IMG/VR virus record: IMGVR_UViG_3300047560_001792
Coordinates: 1 to 34,701 of that record
Direction: 5' to 3' (one strand)
Length of the DNA stretch: 34,701 nt
From: a virus
The notes below the pieces were generated by a model. It had not been told where the DNA came from, did not search any database, and saw only the letters and a program-made list of their open reading frames with translations. Position 1 is the stretch's first letter. Every line of letters starts with the position of its first letter. This document shows, in pieces, positions 1 through 7,904 of this stretch. The position numbers and the translations under genes are program-made.

Positions 1-1
1 T

Positions 2-3000
2 GGCATCCCCGCCAACGCACCCGAGTCGTGGAAGGCGCTGCTCCGCCCGATCAACCACAACAACCCCGAGGTCGAGCGCAACGCCCGCACCTTGGCCTAC
101 CGCGTCCTGAACCTGCTGAACGACGAAGCGAAGATGCACGTCGGCGAAGCGGAAGTTCTGCCCATCGGCACGCTCTACAAGATGGCAGGCAAGGAAATCC
201 CCGCGAACGCCAACGCCGTGTTCGCAGACCTGAGCGATCCGGTCTTCAAGGAACTGCGTTCGACCGTCCGTCGCCTGGCCATCGGTCTGCGTGAGAACGC
301 CAATCCGTTCGACGTGGTCCACGAGGCCGGTCACTTGCTCTCCCGCACGATGCTGTCCGAAGAGGATCGCAAGATCATGGTCGACGCCTTCGCCATCGCG
401 AAGGACAAGATCGCCGCAACGGTGCGCAATGAATACGCCGACCTCTCCTTCGAAAAGCAGGCCGAGGAATACATCGCCCAGTCCATCGCGATGCACCTGG
501 CCGAGCGCGTTGCCCGTGGCGACCTGATGGAACTGCACGTCTCAGGCTCCCTCGAAGGTATCCGCCTGAAGACTGGCATCGAGCGCATCTTCGACAATGT
601 CAAGGAAGCCCTCGCCTACCTGTTCAACCGCCTGATCGGCAACAAGGACATGCGCCAGGTGATGCGCCAGCTCACTTGGTATGGCGACATGTTCGGTCGC
701 ACCACCAGCGCAACCCGTGACATTGGCCTCGAGTCGATCCTCTCCGGCGCTCCGATGATGAGCCTGGAGACAGACCTGCGCAAAGTCCTGCGCCAGATGG
801 ACCCCGAGCAGCTCGCTCGTCTGAAGAACCACCACTCCTTCTACACTCAGGACGGTGAGATCATTCAGCTCTGGCACGGCACACCCGCTGGCGGTCTGAT
901 GCGCGACGGTGAGACCGTCGTGATGTTCACCCCCAACGGAGCTGGCTCTTTCGGATACGGCTTCTACACCACTGAGTCGTTCAAGCACGCCATCGAGTTC
1001 GCCCGTCAGGGCACCAGCACGGCTTCACGCAACCTCGACTTCGAGCTGCGCTCGCTGAAACTCAGCGACAACGAGCTGGCCAACGTGAAGTCGATGATGC
1101 GTCAGCGCGACGACATCGTCTCTCAGCTGAGCGACATGGCCGGTTGGCTCGAGCAGTCCAAGGGAATGAAGTCTGTCGACATCGGCACTGGCCTCGTCAA
1201 CAAGGCTGAGACCACCTGGGTCAAGAAGCAGGTGAAGGAACTCGAGTCCGAATACGCCCGCCTCAACGCGGACCTCGGCAAATACAAGCTCGACTCCCGC
1301 ACCTTCCCGATCTCGATGAACGCCGAGAAGGTCTTCGACTTCCGCACTGGAACCGACCACATCATCGGCCACCAGGACGTGGACGGCCTGGCTGATCACC
1401 ACATCCAGCAGCTGATCGACAAGATGGTCGAGAAGGGCTGGACCGATCCCGGCTTCGAACGCTCGATCATGGGCGACATCGACGAGAACGGCTTCGTCAG
1501 AACGACTGGCCTCCAGCTCTATGATGCGCTCATCCAGGAAATCTCGGACGTCACCGGCGTCGGCAACCGCATGTATGGCGGCGAGATCACCTACACCAAG
1601 ACCGCAGAGGACATGATCACCGACCTCCTGCGTGAACTTGGCTATGACGGTCTGCGCACCACGGACACCCACCCGATCAACGGCGCTGGTGTTCCGCATG
1701 ACATCATCGTCGCCTTCGAGACCCCGGCCCAGGTCAAGCACATGCTCGAGGCCACGGAATACAGCCGCTCCTCGGATGGCTTCTACAAGTCTGTGATCCC
1801 GAACGGCGACACTCCCAAGATGTCGTTGAACGGCGCCTTGTTCGACGCTGCCATGAACAGCGACGAACCCTTCAGCGCCAGTCGCTTTGGCAACGTCATG
1901 TCCTCGTGGGTCGAGGCAGGCGGTGGCTCCTCCAAGATGGCAGACCTCCTGCGCAAGATCGCCCGCAAGGACGTGAAGGCAGCCGAAGGTCTCAAGGAGT
2001 TCTCGGCTCCCGTGCAACTGCGCTCCAACTCAGATCGTCTGCGCGAGTTCGCTGGCGCCCGTTGGCTCGCCGACTGGATCGCACCCGAGCATGGCACCGG
2101 CTACTACGAGCGCCACCACGCTGACACCTCGAAGCACCTGAACCCCATCGTCCAGCAGCTCCACAATCTGCCAGACGCCAAGGGCGCACTGGGTGATTGG
2201 CTCCGCAAGGTGTCAGACCTCACCGTCGGCATCACGCACCAGCAGCACATCACGCCAGACTCCCACAAGCGCATCGCCTCTGCCCTGCGTCGTGGCGACG
2301 AAGCCATCCGCCGCTTGGCCCCCGAGGAACAGCAGGCCGCAGAAGCACTCAAGGGCTTCTTCAGCCACTATCGCGAGCGCCTCTTGAACGACGCCAACAT
2401 CCGCGTCGGCACCATCGGCGACTATTTCCCGCAGCACTGGGACGTGGAAGCGATGCACCGCAATCCGTCTGGTGTCATCGAAGGTCTGGCCAATCACTTC
2501 CAGCGTGACGCCCTGAAAGACGAGATGCGCGAGCCTCTCTCTCGTGCAGAAGCCGTGTCCCGCGCCGAGAAGGTGTTTGCCCGCCTGACCGATGACGACG
2601 GCGTCGTTCACGCACCTGTTGCCGGTGGCTCTCGTGCCCCCGTCATGGATCACGAAATGAGCCGCATGATCCGCCTTGATCGTGATCGCGAAGCTCTGCG
2701 CGAGTTGGAGCCGTTCCTGAACAGCGACATCACGGCCATCGTGACCAAGTATGCCGACACTGCCGAGAAGCGCATCGCCTTCGCCAAGCAGTTCGGTCAC
2801 AACAACCACGGCTATTACGACTACGTCCAGGTCGCCACCTTCGGCGACTCGGCTGGTCGGACCCTGCTCAACACCCGGAAAATCCTGACCAACACCTCGA
2901 AGGCCATTGGCCCAGAGAACGAGGTGATGCGCGAGATCACGCATGAAACGGTCATGATCCCCATGAACGAGATGCAGGCAGGCACAGCCATCAATGCAGC

Positions 3001-4576
3001 TCGCAAGCGTCTGGCAGAAGGCGGCACCGCACAGGACGCCTTCGACGCGATCATGTCTGTCCGAAAGCAGTCCGGCATCACCGACGTCGACGGCGGCAAG
3101 ACCTTCGAGAAGCGGGCAATGGCCATCGCTCAGGCTATGGCAGACATGCCGAACGGCATCACCCGCTCGGAACTCGACCACATGCAGGCCACCTTCCGCG
3201 CCATCCAGAACAAGCGGGTCTACACCGGCGTTGGTCAGGAAGGCGCCTATGCGGTGAGCCGTGGTCTGCGCAACTTCAACAGCGCAACCCTCCTGCCCTT
3301 CACCGTGCTGACCTCGATCTCGGACTTGTCCATGCCCGCGATCCGCTCCGGCTCGATGAAGGCGACCTACAAGGCGCTGAAGTCTTACGCGACCGACCCA
3401 ACCTACCGGGACGCCATCCGCAACATTGGCGTCACCATCGAGAACCTGATCCACGAGCGCTACGCCTCCCTCTACGGTGGCCAGGCCGCTGGTGTGTTCG
3501 ACGGTCGCCGCACCAATGCGTTCTTCAACGCATCGCTTCTGACCCCATGGACCAACATGCAGCGCGAGATCGCTGGCATCCACGGCTACTACGCGATGCA
3601 GGCAATGATCGAGAAGGCGCAGCAGAACTACCGCGCAGACTCGGTCTCCCAGAACCGTAGCTTCCGGCAGGCCAAGCGCTTCCTGGATCACTACGGCCTC
3701 GGTGACTACGCGACCGATCCTGCCAAGTCGTTCGGCGATCTGACGCAGGTCCAGCACAACGACGACGTCCGTGCGGCGATCATCAAGTTCGCCAACGAGT
3801 CGATCTTCACGCCGAACCCGAACGACGTCCCAGTCTGGGCGCAGACTCCGTGGGGTATGCTCGCCTGGCAGCTGAAGTCGTTCCCCCTGATGATGTCCAA
3901 ACTTGGTGGCACGGTTCTGAAGGAAGCCAAGGAAGGCAACGTCGCACCGCTCGCGATGATGCTCTCCCTCGGAGCTGGCTCCGGCATGGGCGCCATCTAC
4001 ATGAAGGACGTGATCCAGGGTCGTGGTGGTGACGAGAAGGGAACGGGCGAGTTCGCACCTCGCGTCCGCTCCTACCAGAAGATCGCCGAGCAGTTTGGCT
4101 TCAAGGGCAAGACGCCCGGAACCGTCAACGTCATGGGCACGAACGTCGACCTCGACACCTTCCTCGGCTGGTATATCGACGGCTTCATGTCCATGGGCGG
4201 CTTCGGCCTGTTCTCCGACATGCTCTTCCAGGTCGGCGAGTCTCTCGACAACGGCCAGTATGGCATGAACCGCGCAGCGTCCTTCGTGCTTGGCCCGACA
4301 TGGGGTCTCGCCCAGTCTGCCTTCGAGACGGCTGGCGGCATCGAACATGCCCTGATTGGTGAAGACGGGACCAACTACCGCGAACGCTCAGCAGTCCGTG
4401 ACGTGGCCTCTCGTGTCCCGTTCGCCGGTCAGGTGAAGCCCTTCCGCGAGAACGTCACGAACTATGTGGCGGGGGAACGCGCAAACAGTAGCGCCTCCAA
4501 TCGCATGAACGCGAAGGGAGGCGGCTTCGGTGGTGGATTTGGTGGTGGCTTCGGTGGTGGCTTCAGCGGGTCTTAA
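2..4576 (+). CDS. Large polyvalent phage protein (zincin + ADP-ribosyltransferase-like), 5' partial
   Basis: The reading frame is open from the first complete codon of the window to TAA at 4576, so the N-terminus lies outside; the TTG at 92 is an in-frame codon and need not be the start. Seen: a metallopeptidase motif HEAGH at nt 320-334; an ADP-ribosyltransferase-like segment from LWHGTP (nt 869) to GYGFYTT (about nt 956-976), resembling the ART domain of polyvalent proteins; a helical middle with GDYFPQHWD near nt 2420; a hydrophobic segment near nt 3950-4010; and a C-terminus of GGGF repeats ending in SGS. Proteins of this kind are carried in some podovirus virions and injected with the DNA, with effector domains acting on the host. 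Family membership is recognised from motifs; ejection and enzyme activity are inference. It ends in a 4-nt tail-to-tail overlap with the next, leftward gene. Confidence 0.85.
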   Translation, partial: GIPANAPESWKALLRPINHNNPEVERNARTLAYRVLNLLNDEAKMHVGEAEVLPIGTLYKMAGKEIPANANAVFADLSDPVFKELRSTVRRLAIGLRENANPFDVVHEAGHLLSRTMLSEEDRKIMVDAFAIAKDKIAATVRNEYADLSFEKQAEEYIAQSIAMHLAERVARGDLMELHVSGSLEGIRLKTGIERIFDNVKEALAYLFNRLIGNKDMRQVMRQLTWYGDMFGRTTSATRDIGLESILSGAPMMSLETDLRKVLRQMDPEQLARLKNHHSFYTQDGEIIQLWHGTPAGGLMRDGETVVMFTPNGAGSFGYGFYTTESFKHAIEFARQGTSTASRNLDFELRSLKLSDNELANVKSMMRQRDDIVSQLSDMAGWLEQSKGMKSVDIGTGLVNKAETTWVKKQVKELESEYARLNADLGKYKLDSRTFPISMNAEKVFDFRTGTDHIIGHQDVDGLADHHIQQLIDKMVEKGWTDPGFERSIMGDIDENGFVRTTGLQLYDALIQEISDVTGVGNRMYGGEITYTKTAEDMITDLLRELGYDGLRTTDTHPINGAGVPHDIIVAFETPAQVKHMLEATEYSRSSDGFYKSVIPNGDTPKMSLNGALFDAAMNSDEPFSASRFGNVMSSWVEAGGGSSKMADLLRKIARKDVKAAEGLKEFSAPVQLRSNSDRLREFAGARWLADWIAPEHGTGYYERHHADTSKHLNPIVQQLHNLPDAKGALGDWLRKVSDLTVGITHQQHITPDSHKRIASALRRGDEAIRRLAPEEQQAAEALKGFFSHYRERLLNDANIRVGTIGDYFPQHWDVEAMHRNPSGVIEGLANHFQRDALKDEMREPLSRAEAVSRAEKVFARLTDDDGVVHAPVAGGSRAPVMDHEMSRMIRLDRDREALRELEPFLNSDITAIVTKYADTAEKRIAFAKQFGHNNHGYYDYVQVATFGDSAGRTLLNTRKILTNTSKAIGPENEVMREITHETVMIPMNEMQAGTAINAARKRLAEGGTAQDAFDAIMSVRKQSGITDVDGGKTFEKRAMAIAQAMADMPNGITRSELDHMQATFRAIQNKRVYTGVGQEGAYAVSRGLRNFNSATLLPFTVLTSISDLSMPAIRSGSMKATYKALKSYATDPTYRDAIRNIGVTIENLIHERYASLYGGQAAGVFDGRRTNAFFNASLLTPWTNMQREIAGIHGYYAMQAMIEKAQQNYRADSVSQNRSFRQAKRFLDHYGLGDYATDPAKSFGDLTQVQHNDDVRAAIIKFANESIFTPNPNDVPVWAQTPWGMLAWQLKSFPLMMSKLGGTVLKEAKEGNVAPLAMMLSLGAGSGMGAIYMKDVIQGRGGDEKGTGEFAPRVRSYQKIAEQFGFKGKTPGTVNVMGTNVDLDTFLGWYIDGFMSMGGFGLFSDMLFQVGESLDNGQYGMNRAASFVLGPTWGLAQSAFETAGGIEHALIGEDGTNYRERSAVRDVASRVPFAGQVKPFRENVTNYVAGERANSSASNRMNAKGGGFGGGFGGGFGGGFSGS

Positions 4577-4869
4577 TCCTCGCTGTCGCCCTCATCCACC
4601 CAATCAATCGGATCATGACTATCCGCGTCCAACCACAGGTTGACGCGGTGCCGCAACCTGTCGAGATACGCCAGGCATTTGAAGCTGTCTGTCCGCCTAG
4701 TGATCCCGTGGGTATAAGTGCCGTCGAGATTTTCGCTTACCCACAACAGGCTTCTCATGTTGCCAGCCTTGGCCTGTTCCAAAATGAACTCGGCTTGTTC
4801 GATCACTTGATCGTCCGGTGCGGCCTTGCCGATCTTGACCACGTTCAAACTATTCTCGCCAGAACTCAT
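4573..4869 (-). CDS. Hypothetical protein, 98 aa
   Basis: Not recognised. The ATG at 4869 (MSSGENSLNVV) is preceded by AAGGA about 7 nt upstream, which favours it over an upstream in-frame ATG at 4905. It overlaps the end of the preceding leftward gene by 20 nt, consistent with translational coupling. The protein has a mixed helical core, aromatic residues around SLLWVSENLDGTYTHG, and an acidic C-terminus (DEGDSED). It is the last gene of the leftward early operon and its stop codon overlaps the stop of the convergent giant gene. No function can be proposed. Confidence 0.6.
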   Translation of the reverse strand: MSSGENSLNVVKIGKAAPDDQVIEQAEFILEQAKAGNMRSLLWVSENLDGTYTHGITRRTDSFKCLAYLDRLRHRVNLWLDADSHDPIDWVDEGDSED

Positions 4870-5239
4870 CACGCAATTCCTTTTCCAAAACTTCCGGTAT
4901 TTCATCCAGCGTCACAAATGCCGCCGTCGTCCCAGACAGGCTCACGTCTTTCATACTATCTTCCATGGCTCGCGGAGTAGCAACAGTATAAATATGAGAC
5001 CCTAACGGCGGAGAAAAAGGTGGCCTCATCTCGCTGATGATCTCCTTCGTCGATCTCTCGATGATCTCCTTCATCTCCCCCTTGAAAATCTCCAATTCCT
5101 GCCGCATCGTGAAAAGGTGCAGCGACAGATTACCCTGCACCGTGCTTTGCCATGTTGCCAAACTTTCCCGTTGCTCCTTGAGCCACTGCTCTCTCGCCAG
5201 CTGCTCCTGCTCCAGCCACTCCGCTATTCCCATTACCAT
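4850..5239 (-). CDS. Hypothetical coiled-coil protein, 129 aa
   Basis: Starts at ATG 5239 (MVMGIAEWLEQEQ), chosen because AGAGGG lies 6 nt upstream; a second ATG is two codons on. The first about 70 residues are charged and strongly helical (EQEQLAREQWLKEQRES, then KGEMKEIIERSTKEI), typical of a coiled coil. The rest is less ordered and ends in another acidic helix. Its first 110 nt overlap, in another frame, the 3' end of the upstream gene, which is unusual even in this compact operon. Function unknown; a scaffolding or small regulatory role would be a guess. Confidence 0.6.
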   Translation of the reverse strand: MVMGIAEWLEQEQLAREQWLKEQRESLATWQSTVQGNLSLHLFTMRQELEIFKGEMKEIIERSTKEIISEMRPPFSPPLGSHIYTVATPRAMEDSMKDVSLSGTTAAFVTLDEIPEVLEKELRDEFWRE

Positions 5240-5441
5240 TACTATCCCTCTCTGCTGCCAAACTAATATTCGGAATGAACCGCACCTTCGGGTTCGGCCA
5301 GGTCCAAATCTCTCCGGTCGCGTCATCCGCCACCACCCACAGCAAGTCATGCTCCTCACCGTAGTCGATCACGAAGTGACACAGACCCACGCCCTTCGGC
5401 GTCTTCATCCAAACCGTCGGGTTAAGTTGTGTAATCGCCAT
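5130..5441 (-). CDS. Hypothetical protein, 103 aa
   Basis: ATG at 5441 overlaps the end of the upstream gene by 20 nt. The first about 65 residues look like a folded small beta-rich domain (WMKTPKGVGLCHFVIDYGEEHDLLWVVADD, with EIWTWPNPKVRF), as in phage proteins that match a DNA-templated value to a display-like domain; no family is recognised. The last about 35 residues are Gly/Ala-rich and lie inside the out-of-frame overlap with the coiled-coil gene, so they may have been added by stop-codon loss or by a frameshift. The N-terminal half is the more credible part. Confidence 0.6.
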   Translation of the reverse strand: MAITQLNPTVWMKTPKGVGLCHFVIDYGEEHDLLWVVADDATGEIWTWPNPKVRFIPNISLAAERDSNGNGNSGVAGAGAAGERAVAQGATGKFGNMAKHGAG

Positions 5442-5634
5442 AGAACCAAATCCTCAGCTGATCATTCCACTTGTCCATGTCCTCGTGGAACACGGGCACC
5501 TCTTCAGAACCGAGGCGCTGACCGAACACCAACAGGTGATGCTCGTAGACTTTCTTTAGGGCGGCGATCAGCTCGGGCTTCGTCATGTCCTCGAGCCGCT
5601 TGGTTCCCCAGACCACCAATTCCCTATTCGCCAT
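5422..5634 (-). CDS. Hypothetical protein, 70 aa
   Basis: Small helical protein starting MANRELVVWGTKRLEDMTKPELIAALKKVYEHH. The 'MTKPELIAALKKVYE' stretch resembles the SAP-like or short helical motifs seen in many small phage proteins, but this is not enough for a family call. It overlaps the downstream gene by 20 nt and the upstream gene by 11 nt, so it sits inside a tightly coupled operon. Function unknown. Confidence 0.6.
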   Translation of the reverse strand: MANRELVVWGTKRLEDMTKPELIAALKKVYEHHLLVFGQRLGSEEVPVFHEDMDKWNDQLRIWFYGDYTT

Positions 5635-5878
5635 ACCGCACCACTCTTAACCCGTGGGTCTCTCCACGGGAAAACCTTCTGAATTGTGCGGTAGCATTTT
5701 TCTTGTCACGCCCTGTCGAGACATTGGTGTTGTGAACCGGCTGCCACATCTGGTCGCCGTTCTTGTTCTCCAACACCATAAAGGTGTGACGTGATCGCCG
5801 GATAACTTCGACGACCCTCAGACTCTCGGCCTCTGCGATCTTCTCATATTCCCGAACGACGTTAGTCACGACCGTCAT
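5624..5878 (-). CDS. Hypothetical protein, 84 aa
   Basis: Start chosen at ATG 5878 (MTVVTNVVREYEK), three codons inside the longest open frame, giving a shorter overlap with the upstream membrane peptide. The middle (HTFMVLENKNGDQMWQPVHNT) suggests a small beta-sheet domain. It overlaps genes on both sides by 11-17 nt. No family is recognised. Confidence 0.55.
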   Translation of the reverse strand: MTVVTNVVREYEKIAEAESLRVVEVIRRSRHTFMVLENKNGDQMWQPVHNTNVSTGRDKKNATAQFRRFSRGETHGLRVVRYGE

Positions 5879-5975
5879 CCGCCACAAAGAAGATCGCTAG
5901 ACCAAGCACACCGAGCATGGAGCCAACACAGAACGCTCCGATAATCGCCAGCGTCGTTGTGGTCCATTCAGGCAT
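5862..5975 (-). CDS. Small one-TM membrane protein, 37 aa
   Basis: Begins at ATG 5975, which lies across the stop codon of the upstream DUF6378-like gene (8-nt overlap). The sequence is MPEWTTTTLAIIGAFCVGSM followed by LGVLGLAIFFVADDGRD: a short N-terminus, one hydrophobic helix of about 22 residues with small-residue spacing, and an acidic tail. Small membrane peptides of this type are common in phage early operons and some inhibit host functions, but no role can be assigned here. Confidence 0.55.
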   Translation of the reverse strand: MPEWTTTTLAIIGAFCVGSMLGVLGLAIFFVADDGRD

Positions 5976-6240
5976 TGGGTGCCTCCGTGCCAAGCTCTCC
6001 GGCAATCGCCAGATAGTTGATGCCGTCCAGGTAACTGTCGACATAGGTCGGGTCTTCCGACATCCGGCCCAGCTTCACAGCCAGAAGGATCACAGCCACC
6101 TCATACATGGTGACGTTCCGGCCCAACATGCCCATGGCACAGGCCGCGATCCGAGCGAAGTTCTGTCGAACCTCGCCATACATATTGCCGCGCTCGACCA
6201 ACAGGTCAGCCGACTTTGCGAGCATGTCTTCCTTTTTCAT
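5968..6240 (-). CDS. DUF6378-like phage protein, 90 aa
   Basis: Start at ATG 6240 (MKKEDMLAKSADLLVERG) with GGAG 7 nt upstream. The pattern is a helix ending in 'LLVERGNMYGEVRQNF', then 'MLGRNVTMYEVAVILLAVKLGRM', then 'YVDSYLDGINYLAI', which matches small phage proteins annotated as DUF6378. These are all-helical and of unknown biochemical role; related helical folds occur in MazG-like nucleotide hydrolases, but the catalytic acidic pattern of MazG is not evident. Operonic, overlapping both neighbours. Confidence 0.65.
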   Translation of the reverse strand: MKKEDMLAKSADLLVERGNMYGEVRQNFARIAACAMGMLGRNVTMYEVAVILLAVKLGRMSEDPTYVDSYLDGINYLAIAGELGTEAPNA

Positions 6241-6406
6241 TTGCCTTCTCCATTCCGATTGCTCTGATGACAACGGCCCGTGCCGAGTTCTTGGCTATAC
6301 CGAACTTCCTTGCGATCAACGAATATGGAAGTCCGCGTAACCTCATCTCGACCATGACCTGTCGCCGCTCTTCGATGTTGTCTTCTGTGCTATGTCTCGC
6401 AGCCAT
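6206..6406 (-). CDS. Small HTH DNA-binding protein, 66 aa
   Basis: Starts MAARHSTEDNIEERR at ATG 6406, with GGAGG 4 nt upstream; an ATG immediately before it (6409) is the alternative. Residues about 20-55 (MVEMRLRGLPYSLIARKFGIAKNSARAVVIRAIG) form a clear helix-turn-helix of the resolvase or sigma-region-4 type, with 'GLPYSLIARKFGIAKNSA' as the motif. Basic C-terminus. Probably a small transcription factor within the early operon; its target is unknown. The 3' end overlaps the DUF6378-like gene by 35 nt. Confidence 0.6.
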   Translation of the reverse strand: MAARHSTEDNIEERRQVMVEMRLRGLPYSLIARKFGIAKNSARAVVIRAIGMEKANEKGRHARKVG

Positions 6407-6633
6407 CATTCCTCCAATACCAGCTCGTGCCGCAGCTCGATCAGCTGGATTTCAAGGTTGAGTTTTTCCTTGAGCAGTCCACGCTTCTTGGTGAACGCCC
6501 TCTTGAGTTCGTCCTCGTAGCAGGAGTCACCCATATCAATCTCAAGAATACGATCAGACACACGATCCAAATCATGTTGGATCATGGCCAGTTTCTTCTT
6601 GAGTGTTGCGATAGTCCGATGATCTCGTTCCAT
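6406..6633 (-). CDS. Coiled-coil hypothetical protein, 75 aa
   Basis: Start at ATG 6633 (MERDHRTIATLKKKL), one base after the stop of the exonuclease gene and preceded by AAGGAAAGGG. Almost entirely helical with heptad-like spacing (LKKKLAMIQHDLDRVSDRILEI, then LKEKLNLEIQLIELRHEL), so a two-helix coiled coil is likely. The stop overlaps the start of the next gene (ATGATG). The frame is open much further upstream, but that part lies inside the nuclease gene and is a shadow. Function unknown. Confidence 0.6.
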   Translation of the reverse strand: MERDHRTIATLKKKLAMIQHDLDRVSDRILEIDMGDSCYEDELKRAFTKKRGLLKEKLNLEIQLIELRHELVLEE

Positions 6634-6634
6634 G

Positions 6635-7441
6635 TCATGCCCTTTCCTTGGGGCGGTAGAAGTCGTGATCACCGCAGACTTCCTTCGCAGTCTTCGAATG
6701 AAACTCACACCACCAATGTCCATCGGGAGTCGCCAGTGCGTGAGCGCAGTTGCGGCAGTCAGGCTCCGGCCTGTCGTTGCCCCAACAGCTGGTGCGCTTG
6801 AAGCACCCCCGGCATCTCCAATCACTTTCGTCAGACGCAACCCTGGTGGCTTCGTTCTGAAGCACGACCTCGATCCGACGCTTCTGATCTGCGTGATAAA
6901 ATTCGTCGAACTCGATCAGCTCGCTGTGATACTCGCTGTTGTTTTTGTTGTAGGCGATCAGCACAGACCTCTCGATCCCGCTGGCTCCCATCATCAGTTG
7001 AACCTGATCGAAGTAGGCGCGATGAGAATTGCGCACCCCCTTCTCTTGGAAGTCTTTGAACTTCGAGGCGCCCATCGACTTGATTTCAAGGATGGCAACG
7101 ATCTCGTCATTCTCAACAATACGACCATCAGCGTGCATCTTGACGTGCCCGCCATACATGGTCCACTCGACCTGCCGTCCATCAACGCTCTCGTCGATCA
7201 CGTCCACACCAGCATGGCGAAGATGCTTCAGCACGACGTCTTCGAGGATGTGGCCAAGTTCGAAGATACGCATGAGTTGAGCTTCAATCGGAGCTTCGGG
7301 GAACCCACGCAGAGACAACGCCAAATAAGCAGTGCAAGGATTTCCTACAATCGACGCGCCGAGGTATTTCCTCGGCGCATCTTTCCGTCCCGTAAAAGCT
7401 GCTTCGATGCGTTCGTGCAGCTTAAAACGGGATGTCGTCAT
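6635..7441 (-). CDS. PD-(D/E)XK exonuclease, Cas4/RecB-like, probable Fe-S protein
   Basis: Start at ATG 7441 (MTTSRFKLHERIEAAF), overlapping the end of the SSB-like gene; 268 aa. Seen: D105 in HADGRI, E119-x-K121 in ILEIKS, and Q146 in YFDQVQ, the order and spacing of RecB-family nucleases. One N-terminal cysteine (C36, in NPC) and three C-terminal cysteines (C210, C213, C219; CxxCx5C) match the 4Fe-4S arrangement of Cas4 and AddB. A further CxxC...CxxH-like group follows (C229, C232, C245). Known family role: 5'-3' resection of DNA ends in phage recombination. The neighbours SSB-like and Sak4-like genes support that. The Fe-S cluster is inferred from cysteine spacing. Confidence 0.8.
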   Translation of the reverse strand: MTTSRFKLHERIEAAFTGRKDAPRKYLGASIVGNPCTAYLALSLRGFPEAPIEAQLMRIFELGHILEDVVLKHLRHAGVDVIDESVDGRQVEWTMYGGHVKMHADGRIVENDEIVAILEIKSMGASKFKDFQEKGVRNSHRAYFDQVQLMMGASGIERSVLIAYNKNNSEYHSELIEFDEFYHADQKRRIEVVLQNEATRVASDESDWRCRGCFKRTSCWGNDRPEPDCRNCAHALATPDGHWWCEFHSKTAKEVCGDHDFYRPKERA

Positions 7442-7904
7442 CGAGATTGGTGTCCTTCGATGCAGGTGCTGGCTTCTGTGCTGGTGTGGTGCCTGGCTCA
7501 AGAGCCAAGTAATTCTTGACCGCAGAGCCGCTACGCTTGTTGCCGTCCTTGTCCGTGTATTCTTCTTCGACCACACGGATGCCAACGACCAGACCCTTGA
7601 GGGTTGCGATGTCGCCGGGGTTGTCGGGATTGCGGTGACCACCGTGAACCAGCAGCGCCTTCAGACGCTCGAGACCAATGCGGGTCGCATCGGAACTCTT
7701 CGGCACGTTCACGTTGATGAAGTCTGAGATCATGCCACCACCGTCAGCATCGGCGAGTGTGACACGGACGGCATTGCCGCCAGACTTGGTCGTCTTCAGC
7801 TCAGCGTCAACCACACGAGCCGTGTAACGGCCAGGCTTCAAACGCTCTGCACCAGAACCAACATCCACGTTGGCCAAGTTCAAATTGCGAAACGAGAAAC
7901 TCAT
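7422..7904 (-). CDS. SSB-like single-stranded DNA-binding protein (DUF669-like)
   Basis: 160 aa with a beta-rich core (PGRYTARVVDAELKTTKSGGN, then VRVTLADADGGGMISDFINV) as in phage DUF669/OB-fold proteins, a helical segment (GLERLKALLVHGG), then a flexible Pro/Ala/Lys linker and the acidic tip LDDDIPF. The DDDIPF ending is the classic SSB C-terminal tail that recruits partner proteins. It overlaps the Sak4-like gene by 4 nt (ATGA) and the exonuclease by 20 nt, forming a recombination operon. Role: coating ssDNA during replication and annealing. High confidence in the general role, less in the family name. Confidence 0.8.
   Translation of the reverse strand: MSFSFRNLNLANVDVGSGAERLKPGRYTARVVDAELKTTKSGGNAVRVTLADADGGGMISDFINVNVPKSSDATRIGLERLKALLVHGGHRNPDNPGDIATLKGLVVGIRVVEEEYTDKDGNKRSGSAVKNYLALEPGTTPAQKPAPASKDTNLDDDIPF

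Noticed and set aside
1025-2017. Second long antisense frame in the same gene
   Set aside because: Same cause; low-complexity Val/Asp/Gly/Leu composition typical of an antisense shadow.
2213-4348. Long antisense reading frame opposite the giant polyvalent protein
   Set aside because: The strong third-position bias of the real gene leaves few stops on the opposite strand. The translation has no recognisable domain and lies wholly within a gene with clear motifs.
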